This document shows positions 8,537 to 16,581 of a DNA stretch of 17,828 nt, piece after piece. The translations under genes and the position numbers were made by a program. How positions within the stretch are numbered: position 1 is the first letter of the stretch; each line of letters opens with the position of its first letter. Source of the DNA: Bacillota bacterium (GTDB taxonomy: Bacteria > Bacillota > Clostridia > Lachnospirales > Lachnospiraceae); assembly GCA_023392995.1 (NCBI GenBank), contig JAEWMZ010000420.1, positions 1 through 17,828 of the forward strand, written 5' to 3'. A model generated the notes under the pieces. That model had not been told where the DNA came from, did not search any database, and saw only the letters and a list, made by a program, of their open reading frames with translations.

Positions 8537-10987
8537 TCAACTATCACTATTTTTATCACAGGTTTCGGCTGCTTCATATTCTTCTATTTCTGTTATTCCA
8601 TTCTCATGAAGGAAAAGAAATTTAAGTTCATACTTATGAAAACTAAGCCTTTTGTTCTGTTTCAGCGGGAATACATAAATATTTGATATAATGCTTTGCT
8701 CTGAGCTATTAAATAAATGAGCAATATATCCATCCTGGTATTTCTGAATCGATGTCAGAATAATAGCCGGATCCTCAATCAAAAGAACCTCCCCTTGCCT
8801 ATCCCCGGATTCGGAAGGAAAAAAGGAAAGCGCATAGGGCTTCTCATTATATACCAATGCTTCTCTTTCTATATTTTTCTCCGGGGTTATCCTAAAATGA
8901 AACACCCTTTCCCCCATATCAATATGCTTAATAAATCTGTCCCGGGGCGCTATCTGCCTGTCATTGATTGGATGCGCAGAATACAGCGGTGTTCTAAGGA
9001 GAGAAAGCCATATCACCCCTTTCGCAAAACTTCCACCGTAGATTCCGTCATTTACAATATAAAGCTCCTTCTCCTCTCCCCGCAGTCCACACCATTTATG
9101 AAATACTGACTCTTTTCCGGCCGATGATAGAACCTCGCATCCGTAAGCAGTCTGTCCATAGGGAACTCCTTGTTTGATATTCGTGTCCAGCCTATATTTT
9201 ATGAAACTATTCGCCTCGTTGGAGTAAAGCAGAATATTAACATCGATGTACTTATTTTGCTTTGGTATGGTATATTCCACAACAGCTACTGATCTGCCGT
9301 ATCCGAAGATTGCCTGGATCTTCATCCTTACATCGCCGTTCTCGATGATACGAACATTCTCATCCTTTCTGTCCGGATACCCAATAAATGCGTTGGCAGC
9401 CTCATCAGATAGTAAAGTAAATTCTCCTGCCTTATCTTGAAAGGAGTCAACAGTCATCCCCCAAGGATCTTCATTGTCCTGATATACTTCCAGAATACCG
9501 CTTTGAGTAACAAGTACCTTGCCCTCAACTTCATAATGAGCAATCAAGCCTGTTTTTTTATCAATCATGACTGCCATATGCTCATTGCTGCAACAGATAA
9601 AGCGATCCTCTGTGTTTGTGTTATTCCTGCTATTTTCTACCGTAACGGTAAGTCTGCAATCGAATCTGCTAACCGAAGCTGGCGCAAGCTTTCCACGAAA
9701 GGCCACCTTCTGTATCCAGTCAAGATGAAAGGTGCATTCCGGTTTCTCATTCTGTGTGGGCAGTGTACTTCCGAATTCATCGTAAACCTCAGCAACTGTC
9801 TTTTCACCTAAGTTCCAATTTTGATCCTCCAGCATAAATTCAACTTCAAATTCACCTTCCACCACAAAGGGATGGGGATTAAATATCATAACCGGAATTT
9901 CTTTCTCCTTTGCTTTTTTCTGACCCGTACATAATGCAAAAAAGGCTTTTGCAAATAAATGATCCGCAATTTCCTCTCCGTACGCAAATCTTCTCAAACT
10001 ATCTTCTTCCACTGCTTTAATTGCCGAGCCCGGAAGAATATCATGGAATTGGCAAAATGCCAGTGATTTTTTTACCTTGTTCAGCTCCTCGGTGTCAAAC
10101 TCACATTTACCGGTGAGCGAGGCGTAGCTCATTATTTTTTCTGTTACCGCAATTGCATTTTCCAACCTTCTATTCGCCTGCTTTATTCTTACCATTGAGG
10201 TATAGCATCCCACCATAGATGGTATCAGGGATTGATCAATCCTTGGGAGTGACGTTCTCTCTACTTCTTTCATATAAGCTTCCGCGTCTGAATGGACAAT
10301 TACTACTTCTTTATTCTCAGCTATATATTGATTAATTTGTTCCAAATCCAATTTTGAAGGACCGCCTCCATGGTTACCGATTCCCCACAGGCATAATAAG
10401 TTATCTTTCTTCTCTACTTCGATTAATTTCTTAATCTTATCAAGGCCCTTTCCTTTTAAGGTATTGTAGCCTTCAAAGATTCCGTGGGCGAGAATTATAC
10501 TGCCATCATAGCCTTCCCATAAAAAGTCATTCTGAAATTCTTGGGGTCTCATAAAAATGTAACTGTCAAAGCCCGTTTTTTTTAATATTTGTACCAACCC
10601 TCGTGAGTGCCCAAACGGATCAAAATTAATAGCCGTTCGCGGGATAATATTGAATTTTTCTTTAAAATATGCTCTCCCCAGCGCGATCTGGTTCATCAAA
10701 CTCTCACCAGAGGTCATAACACAATCCGGCTGCAAGTACCAACCTCCCATAATAACCCATTTTTTCTGCTGCACCAATTGCTGTATCCGCAAAAAAAGCT
10801 CAGGCTCATAAGCTTCTATCCACTCATACAACAGGGCTTCATTATGATTAAATACAAAACCTGAATAATTTTCACAAAAATCTGCTGCCACCCGGAACGT
10901 GGACACTGCCTCAGCTGCCCCCTCCTTCCACTGCCAAAGCCATACGGGATCAATATGCGCATTACATAACAGGTGAATTTTTTTCAT
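8537..10987 (-). CDS. GH38 alpha-mannosidase
   Basis: An 816-residue cytoplasmic enzyme (no signal peptide) of the zinc-dependent, retaining GH38 family, which removes alpha-linked mannose. The N-terminal catalytic domain opens with KKIHLLCNAHIDPVWLWQW; His11 and Asp13 match the HxD zinc ligands. NFDPFGHSRGLVQIL carries Asp123, the expected nucleophile, and His127. The helical middle domain has the conserved LAFCQFHDILPGS near 310-325. The remainder is the beta-rich C-terminal half. At 816 residues it is at the short end for the family. The ATG follows AGGGAG. It sits between gaps of 178 bases (to the GH67-like gene) and 105 bases (to the GH78 gene), and both gaps hold copies of the same repeat. 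Family assignment is firm; the linkage cleaved is not determined. Confidence 0.93.
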   Translation of the reverse strand: MKKIHLLCNAHIDPVWLWQWKEGAAEAVSTFRVAADFCENYSGFVFNHNEALLYEWIEAYEPELFLRIQQLVQQKKWVIMGGWYLQPDCVMTSGESLMNQIALGRAYFKEKFNIIPRTAINFDPFGHSRGLVQILKKTGFDSYIFMRPQEFQNDFLWEGYDGSIILAHGIFEGYNTLKGKGLDKIKKLIEVEKKDNLLCLWGIGNHGGGPSKLDLEQINQYIAENKEVVIVHSDAEAYMKEVERTSLPRIDQSLIPSMVGCYTSMVRIKQANRRLENAIAVTEKIMSYASLTGKCEFDTEELNKVKKSLAFCQFHDILPGSAIKAVEEDSLRRFAYGEEIADHLFAKAFFALCTGQKKAKEKEIPVMIFNPHPFVVEGEFEVEFMLEDQNWNLGEKTVAEVYDEFGSTLPTQNEKPECTFHLDWIQKVAFRGKLAPASVSRFDCRLTVTVENSRNNTNTEDRFICCSNEHMAVMIDKKTGLIAHYEVEGKVLVTQSGILEVYQDNEDPWGMTVDSFQDKAGEFTLLSDEAANAFIGYPDRKDENVRIIENGDVRMKIQAIFGYGRSVAVVEYTIPKQNKYIDVNILLYSNEANSFIKYRLDTNIKQGVPYGQTAYGCEVLSSAGKESVFHKWCGLRGEEKELYIVNDGIYGGSFAKGVIWLSLLRTPLYSAHPINDRQIAPRDRFIKHIDMGERVFHFRITPEKNIEREALVYNEKPYALSFFPSESGDRQGEVLLIEDPAIILTSIQKYQDGYIAHLFNSSEQSIISNIYVFPLKQNKRLSFHKYELKFLFLHENGITEIEEYEAAETCDKNSDS

Positions 10988-11098
10988 AGTTATCTCCCTT
11001 TCCTATCATTCTTCCTAGCATTCGAGTGTAAAAGTCATTTAAAAATTTTCGAAATGAATATGTGTGTATATATGACTGTCATCTATGAATCGACTTCC

Positions 11099-11178
11099 TA
11101 GGTAATTGCGAAACTCAAAATCTTAAGTTATTTTATACAAAACATATACTATTTCGAAGGGGAAGCTAAGTCCGAAGG
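11099..11178 (+). repeat. Truncated 80-base copy of the TAGGTAATT MITE-like element
   Basis: Begins TAGGTAATTGCGAAACTCA at 11099 and aligns without gaps over 80 bases to the right arm and centre of the intact copy, read from 12958 down to 12879. I count 63 of 80 identities by hand. It ends abruptly at 11178, inside the 3' end of the GH67-like gene, and provides that gene's last three sense codons and its TAG stop (11166-11168). The remaining gap down to the GH38 start (10988-11098) shows no further repeat or strong promoter by eye. Confidence 0.82.
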
Positions 11179-12788
11179 TTTAATATTTTCTCAATATTAT
11201 CTATTGTTTCAGCGATTCCAGGTTCGTGCCAGTACTGGGTTTCATAAAGCGTTGAGCATTGTGCTTTCTTCCTGATCTCCTGGTAGTACCTTAATGACCT
11301 ATGGTACTCTTCGATATTTCTTTCCAGTTCAAACGTATCATTTTTTATCCATCTAACCATAATAACCCAAGCGGTATATATTAACTCAAAAAGCCTTACT
11401 CCATAATCCGCTGAGGTACATATAAAGTTTTCATATTTTGAATCATTCCAATGTATCGACATACAGGAATCCAAAATCTGTCTCCACAATATTACTGCCT
11501 CTTTTTTTTCTTCCAATGCCTGATCAATGGTTCCTTCCGAATTCAGAATCTCCAGTATATTTTTTAACTGGCGCAAGCCACCCAAACGGTCATCACGCAT
11601 CCAATTTGCACAGGGCATAAAATTCCCGCATAACCGTTTATCATATTGTTCAATGTATCTGCCTTTTAAAATCGCCGTTTGTGATAAACGGCACACTTTT
11701 CTGAAAAGATCCGCGTCATTACCGGTTAAGCCAATATACGTTTTGACATACTCAAAAAATATTTCTTCTTCCGATCTTGTTATGTCCAAAGCAAATTTCC
11801 CTATGACATAAGCGTTAATATCGCTCCAGAATTCATGATAGGGATACGGTCCATACCAACCTCCTCCCCGAGGCCACACATAGACACCGCAGATGTTAGG
11901 ATTCCCCGCGATATCCCTGATTCCTTTCGGTATTTCATACTCTTCGAATGAATTTATCACGCCTTCCATCACATAAGACGGAAACGCACCTTTCCCTTCA
12001 TACTCCCTTTGACATTGCACTTCAACTACCTGCCTGTGCCGCCCTCTGGTAAGACAATCATTGAATTTCACACGTCTCCAAAAATCAAGAGCAGTATGTT
12101 TAATGGAAAAAATAAGATTCTCATGGGGTATAATATGATCCGTAACATCAAGATAATAAGTAATGTCTGCATGAAATTTATCGGGATAGCAATCCCAAGT
12201 TCTAAAAATCAGCTTTCTATTATACTTAACGCATATTTCTTCCCTTAAAAATTGTAGAAGTTTAATAAATTCTTTCTTTTCTCTTTGAATATCTCCATAT
12301 CCAACAGCTCCATTCCCGACGTGATAGGGCATATCATGCAGATAGGTCTCTCCTACACGAATGATTAAACCATCTACTTCAGGATAACGCTCGAACATTT
12401 CACGAAACATAGCCTGATGAATGGTAAGTGTTAATTCACGTTCAACCGAAATCCTGCCCTTTTCGTCATAAAGCTCATCGCCATAAAGCTTCAGGATCGT
12501 TTTAGGAAGTACAAAAAGATCCAGGTGATTCATCACGAAAAGCCCCTCTGCTTTGGCCTTAGTCATTTTCTCCTTTCGATCAAGTGCAAAATTTTCAACC
12601 CATTCACGCATTTCACTTCCCTTGGGAAATATTCTGGTATCAAAATGTTCAAAGGTTATGGCTGCATTAAGATTCTTATGTACCTGGGTATTATATCCGT
12701 ACTCCTTAAGCTTAGCAGGTTGATTGAACTCTGTTTCAAAGGGTGCTTCACCTGGATTGTGATGCACCATACTCATAATCAATTCCAT
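11166..12788 (-). CDS. Putative barrel glycoside hydrolase with GH67-like motifs, family uncertain
   Basis: A 540-residue protein without a signal peptide. Successive strand-like segments suggest a (beta/alpha)8 barrel: MSMVHHNPGE, AITFEHFD, LFVMNHLDLFVLP, DGLIIRVGETYLHD, RKLIFRTWDC, LIFSIKHT, RQVVEVQCQREYEGKGAFP, ICGVYVWPRGGGW. VEVQCQREYEG (Glu262, Glu264) resembles the conserved ELQITQEYTG of GH67 alpha-glucuronidases, and Glu147 in RVGET is a candidate acid. The usual GH67 N-terminal domain is missing, so this is a distant relative or another family. The C-terminal 170 residues are helical. I chose the ATG at 12788, preceded by AGGAAGG; a GTG 20 codons upstream would lie inside the MITE-like element. 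The stop codon comes from a truncated repeat copy, so the C-terminus may be altered. It lies between GH106-like and GH38 genes, which suggests uronic acid or related trimming (inference). Confidence 0.68.
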   Translation of the reverse strand: MELIMSMVHHNPGEAPFETEFNQPAKLKEYGYNTQVHKNLNAAITFEHFDTRIFPKGSEMREWVENFALDRKEKMTKAKAEGLFVMNHLDLFVLPKTILKLYGDELYDEKGRISVERELTLTIHQAMFREMFERYPEVDGLIIRVGETYLHDMPYHVGNGAVGYGDIQREKKEFIKLLQFLREEICVKYNRKLIFRTWDCYPDKFHADITYYLDVTDHIIPHENLIFSIKHTALDFWRRVKFNDCLTRGRHRQVVEVQCQREYEGKGAFPSYVMEGVINSFEEYEIPKGIRDIAGNPNICGVYVWPRGGGWYGPYPYHEFWSDINAYVIGKFALDITRSEEEIFFEYVKTYIGLTGNDADLFRKVCRLSQTAILKGRYIEQYDKRLCGNFMPCANWMRDDRLGGLRQLKNILEILNSEGTIDQALEEKKEAVILWRQILDSCMSIHWNDSKYENFICTSADYGVRLFELIYTAWVIMVRWIKNDTFELERNIEEYHRSLRYYQEIRKKAQCSTLYETQYWHEPGIAETIDNIEKILNLRT

Positions 12789-12806
12789 AGGCTTCCTTCC
12801 TTTTAT

Positions 12807-12958
12807 TAGGTAATTGAGAAACGATATACCTTTTGCATTTGAATACACAACAAATACTATTTCTTCGCGGGGGCGTTTCCTTCGGGCTTAACTTCCGCTT
12901 CGAAGCAGTATTTGCTGTGTATTCCATATCTTCAGTTACTGAGTTTCGTAATTACCTA
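12807..12958. mobile_element. Intact MITE-like element with inverted arms between the GH106-like and GH67-like genes
   Basis: A 152-base element. Its left end reads TAGGTAATTGAGAAAC, and the reverse complement of its right end reads TAGGTAATTACGAAAC. A second paired block lies inside: GAATACACAACAAATACT on the left and GAATACACAGCAAATACT on the right (reverse complement). It carries no protein. The outermost TA may be a duplicated target dinucleotide, as in IS630/Tc1-mariner-type MITEs. It fits tightly: its right edge is five bases from the GH106-like stop, and its left edge abuts the ribosome binding site of the next gene. In the operon transcript it would fold as a long interrupted hairpin. 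Confidence 0.78.
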
Positions 12959-12963
12959 TTCCT

Positions 12964-15672
12964 TTATATTAGCGAGGTCTCAACAAAGCAGTAATCTTCA
13001 TCCCATTCCTCTTCCGGATTAAAATTCCAAATACAAGGTTCTTTAAAAAAGGATCGCGGAGCAGTCGCATAGCTTTCACCCTCTTTCAAATGGTGGGGAC
13101 CAAGGAGATTTCGTAAATTATTCACTATACTTAAACGTATTACATTTTTTCCTTTCACAAGATAGCGGGACAAATCTACCTTGGTGGAATTCCATATAAC
13201 CGTATCCACATATACATCATTTGCAAATACACGAATGGCATTTATACCTTTCTTATCAAATACCACCTGATAATCCGTCTCCTCCAAGAAAAACTCCTTC
13301 TCTACACTGATTTCTCCTGCAAAAAACAGATACCCCTGTCTCTCGATTCCGGTAAGTGTAATCACTTTCTTGGGTTGATTTATCACAAAGGCTCCCTTGC
13401 ATCGGAAGGCATCTTTTTCTAGTTTTTTAATTTCGCTATTTATCGTTATTCCAAAATCCCCTACTAAGTAGACCGGTTCTATCTCCATATCAAAGGTTAG
13501 CTTATTCTTTTCACTTTCAAATATTCTTGCTCTTCTTAAATTCTGATAAACTTCCGGTGCTAATTTAAAATCAACAATAAGCTCAATATCATTTTGTCCC
13601 TGTTTTATATGTTTCCTAATATCTAGCTTTCGAAAGGCAGAGTCCACGAAAAATCCACTCTCACTCTTTGGAAGCTTTTGTCCATTTATCAGGATTTCAT
13701 AAAGTTCTGGTCTTTCGCAAACCAGATATACTTCGGACGGTATTTCTTTGATATTCACATGATACACGCATCGAATATTCACTGGTCGTTCCAAAGCGCA
13801 GGCTCTGGCCTGTATATTTAGTACATACCCATTTTCCTCTACTAAAACATCATCAAAATAGTAGTCACAAAAATCCAAGGTAATTGAATTCAGTGTACTG
13901 TCCGTAATTCTCCACTCACCTTCCAAATTCAGACTTACCAGGCTTTCCTTCTTAAGCTGAGAACGGCTTTGTGATCTGTCATCGAATACAAGAATGCTAT
14001 CGTAGGGCGAAAATTCATAAGAACCATCAAACGGCCGGAGCTCTCCGGTTTTTAAGTCAATGCTGCTGTTTCCTGTTTTTATAAAGCTTTTTTGGCATTG
14101 GTCTGAGCTATTTACAAAATAGTGGACATCATAGCAGTCGAACCTTCTTTTTGTATATGTAATACATGGATTATCTATAATATCGTTTTCACTTATGTCC
14201 TCTGCGGAAAGAAATACTCCGCCGTTATCTGCATATTCCTGTAAAAGCTTCTTTGTAAAAGGCAGGAAATCGATATACTCCGGCAATATCACCTTAGTAT
14301 AACTCTGTTTTCCGATTACAATAGAATTGCCCAGGACTTTCCCATGCCGTTCCAGGATCGTCTCATCACCCAAATGGAATAAAATATGCTTTTGCTCAAG
14401 GGTTTCTATTGTCTTTAAAAAGCTGTCATTCAGCTCCTTTAAGCCCTCATTCCTATTAAAATCAAAGCAAATCCAAGCCGACGTCTGGGGATGTAGCAAG
14501 AGCGTATCGCAAAGCGCTTCCCCTTCGCTCATAATCATTCCTATTCTTGTCATCGCATCAATAAAGAAGCGGTACTCCTTCCACCAGGGCTGCTGATAAT
14601 ACATAGCCGGGGGATAATCTCTTTTTCTACTGCCTTGTATACTGTATCCCTGCAAATGGGGGCATAGTAATGTGATGCCTCGTACCATCTGCCATTCCAG
14701 GATACGCCGTAATTCCTCAAAACTTACATTGTGCCCACTGAGGGCATAGTCTTCCGCCAGGACTTGATCCTTTCCCAGCTGCTGGGCAACCGAACCTAAT
14801 TGCAATGGTGTAAGGCAGTCGTATACATTTCTCCCCAGCCAATCCATACCCGGCATCGTAAAATACTCATAGTGGGGCATGGCTGCCCCGTTAGGAAGCA
14901 ATTGGGATTCCAGACTTTCCTCCAGAAGCAAATGGCCGGTAAAATCCAAACCGCGATTATTACACCAATCATATATTTTTTTAATAAAATTTTCCGAGAA
15001 TAAATCGGTGATTAGCTTATAAAACCTCATCCTTGTGTTTTGATAATCCCCCACTGCTTCGAACAACTCCAAAAGATGATCATAAATACTTTCACCATAC
15101 CGCTTTTCGTATTCAACAGGTATTACCTGGCTCCAGGGTATACCATGTCTGGATATCTGGGGTTCATCGGTGAAAAAGCCCTTCAATTTATTTCCAAACT
15201 TCTGATAATAAGGCTCATACACCTTTTGAATAAATACCTTTGTTACCTCTGGACTCAGAACATCCACATAGTAGGGGTTGATATCATAATAGAACACTGC
15301 TGTTTCACTTCTCGCTATCTCATGTTTCACCTTTTGATCTGGTAAACCCATTCTTAGATATTTTTGCTGGTAATCCTCTCCCAGGCTGTTAACCATACCA
15401 TTACCAAAGCCTGAGGGCCAGCCGTTCTCATCGTAAGCCCAGGCACTCATACCCCGTTTATGCCCTTCTTCTACCCCAGTTTGAATATTATCAAACCATT
15501 CCTTACCCATATATTCCGTCATGAGTCCGCCCCTGGCATGCATGAAATACCCCCCGATACCTGCAGCCTCCATTTGCTCAATCTGCCAGGCAGTTTCCTC
15601 ACAATCCAATTTGCTGTTCCAACTCCAGAACGGTATTGGTCTATATTGATTTTTTATTTCAGAAAAATCCAT
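12964..15672 (-). CDS. GH106-like glycoside hydrolase (putative alpha-L-rhamnosidase family)
   Basis: A 902-residue cytoplasmic-type protein (no signal peptide). It opens with YRPIPFWSWNSKLDCEE, then AAGIGGYFMHARGGL and AWAYDENGWPSGFG, a signature of the large GH106-related barrel enzymes. FFTDEPQISRHG (Asp-Glu near 169-170) and LAEDYALSGHNVSFEELRRILEWQM are further barrel motifs with candidate acidic residues. The C-terminal third is made of beta-sandwich, galactose-binding-like modules, ending with NNLRNLLGPHHLKEGESYATAP. Known GH106 members are calcium-dependent alpha-L-rhamnosidases, but this clade is broad and activity here is inferred. Two adjacent ATGs exist: the first directly abuts the permease stop, and I chose the second (15672) because its spacing from AAGGAG is better. 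Translational coupling with the permease is likely. Confidence 0.78.
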   Translation of the reverse strand: MDFSEIKNQYRPIPFWSWNSKLDCEETAWQIEQMEAAGIGGYFMHARGGLMTEYMGKEWFDNIQTGVEEGHKRGMSAWAYDENGWPSGFGNGMVNSLGEDYQQKYLRMGLPDQKVKHEIARSETAVFYYDINPYYVDVLSPEVTKVFIQKVYEPYYQKFGNKLKGFFTDEPQISRHGIPWSQVIPVEYEKRYGESIYDHLLELFEAVGDYQNTRMRFYKLITDLFSENFIKKIYDWCNNRGLDFTGHLLLEESLESQLLPNGAAMPHYEYFTMPGMDWLGRNVYDCLTPLQLGSVAQQLGKDQVLAEDYALSGHNVSFEELRRILEWQMVRGITLLCPHLQGYSIQGSRKRDYPPAMYYQQPWWKEYRFFIDAMTRIGMIMSEGEALCDTLLLHPQTSAWICFDFNRNEGLKELNDSFLKTIETLEQKHILFHLGDETILERHGKVLGNSIVIGKQSYTKVILPEYIDFLPFTKKLLQEYADNGGVFLSAEDISENDIIDNPCITYTKRRFDCYDVHYFVNSSDQCQKSFIKTGNSSIDLKTGELRPFDGSYEFSPYDSILVFDDRSQSRSQLKKESLVSLNLEGEWRITDSTLNSITLDFCDYYFDDVLVEENGYVLNIQARACALERPVNIRCVYHVNIKEIPSEVYLVCERPELYEILINGQKLPKSESGFFVDSAFRKLDIRKHIKQGQNDIELIVDFKLAPEVYQNLRRARIFESEKNKLTFDMEIEPVYLVGDFGITINSEIKKLEKDAFRCKGAFVINQPKKVITLTGIERQGYLFFAGEISVEKEFFLEETDYQVVFDKKGINAIRVFANDVYVDTVIWNSTKVDLSRYLVKGKNVIRLSIVNNLRNLLGPHHLKEGESYATAPRSFFKEPCIWNFNPEEEWDEDYCFVETSLI

Positions 15673-15675
15673 CAT

Positions 15676-16569
15676 TTACTCCTTTACACCTCCCAAGGTT
15701 GCTCCCCCCATAATAAAACGTTGGAAAAAGAAAAAAATCAAAATTGGAGGTATAATGGCAAATACCAGCGAGATAAGCTGCTGATCTATGGGAAATGTTT
15801 TACTCGACTGTGTATTATAGATCTGAATCATTACTGTTTGCTTATTACGATCACTTAGAATCAAATAGGGCAAAAGGAAATCCCCCCAGGCTCCATTTAC
15901 AGTAAAAATGGATACTACAGAAATAATCGGCTTACTTAAGGGCAGGATAATCCGCCGAAACACTCCGATTCTGCTGCAACCATCCAGACGGGCAGCCTCG
16001 ACAAGAGACACCGGTAGATTATCAAAGGCATCTTTAAATAATAAAACATTAAAGGCACTCGCACCCGAGCATAGCAGCATCGGCCAGAAGGTGTTCGATA
16101 GATTAAAACCGAATAGGGGAAAATCTATCATGTTTTTAAACAAAGGAACCATACTTAATGTATTGGGAAGCAGCATAGTCCATAAAATCGCTGTCAGGAT
16201 TGCTACTGTACCTCTCGGTTTCAGAGAAGATAGAACATATCCCGCAATCCCATTGAATATTACAGCGAAAACGACTGAACCCGCAGCTATCATAAACGTA
16301 TTTATATAGTACTTACTATAATCTACAATTTTCCATACCTCTGCGTATTTCTGAAAACTAACCTGGGCTGGAAATAATACCGCAGGAATCTGCAAGAGTT
16401 CTTTTGTAGTTTTCATACTGGAAATAAAAATCCATAATGGAGGCAGCAGGCAGATTAAACCTATCATAAACAGAATAGCAAAAATAACCCAGTAAATTAC
16501 TTTATTACCAGTACGGTGCATTTCCATAGAGCTGAGCACTCCATCATTCTTATTGTTAAAACGACTCAT
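15676..16569 (-). CDS. Carbohydrate ABC transporter permease, MalG/UgpE type (CUT1)
   Basis: A 297-residue integral membrane protein, the second permease of the sugar importer. Six hydrophobic segments are visible, starting with VIYWVIFAILFMIGLICLLPPLWIF. The ATPase-docking EAA loop reads LVEAARLDGCSRIGVFRRIILPLSKP. The end, FIMGGATLGGVKE, is typical of MalG-like proteins. The ATG at 16569 follows AGGAG, and the preceding permease ends 12 bases upstream. Its stop TAA is immediately followed by the first ATG of the GH106-like gene. No ATP-binding subunit is in the window, as is common for CUT1 oligosaccharide importers of Firmicutes that borrow a shared MsmX-type ATPase. Confidence 0.95.
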   Translation of the reverse strand: MSRFNNKNDGVLSSMEMHRTGNKVIYWVIFAILFMIGLICLLPPLWIFISSMKTTKELLQIPAVLFPAQVSFQKYAEVWKIVDYSKYYINTFMIAAGSVVFAVIFNGIAGYVLSSLKPRGTVAILTAILWTMLLPNTLSMVPLFKNMIDFPLFGFNLSNTFWPMLLCSGASAFNVLLFKDAFDNLPVSLVEAARLDGCSRIGVFRRIILPLSKPIISVVSIFTVNGAWGDFLLPYLILSDRNKQTVMIQIYNTQSSKTFPIDQQLISLVFAIIPPILIFFFFQRFIMGGATLGGVKE

Positions 16570-16581
16570 TTTATCACTCCT

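Noticed and set aside
10988..11098. Separate promoter for the GH38 gene in the gap upstream of it
   Set aside because: AT-rich with several TATA-like stretches, but no -35/-10 pair with acceptable spacing stands out.
12807..12958. Remnant of a transposase gene within the intact repeat element
   Set aside because: At 152 bases it is too short and has no coding frame resembling a transposase; it is better seen as a non-autonomous element.
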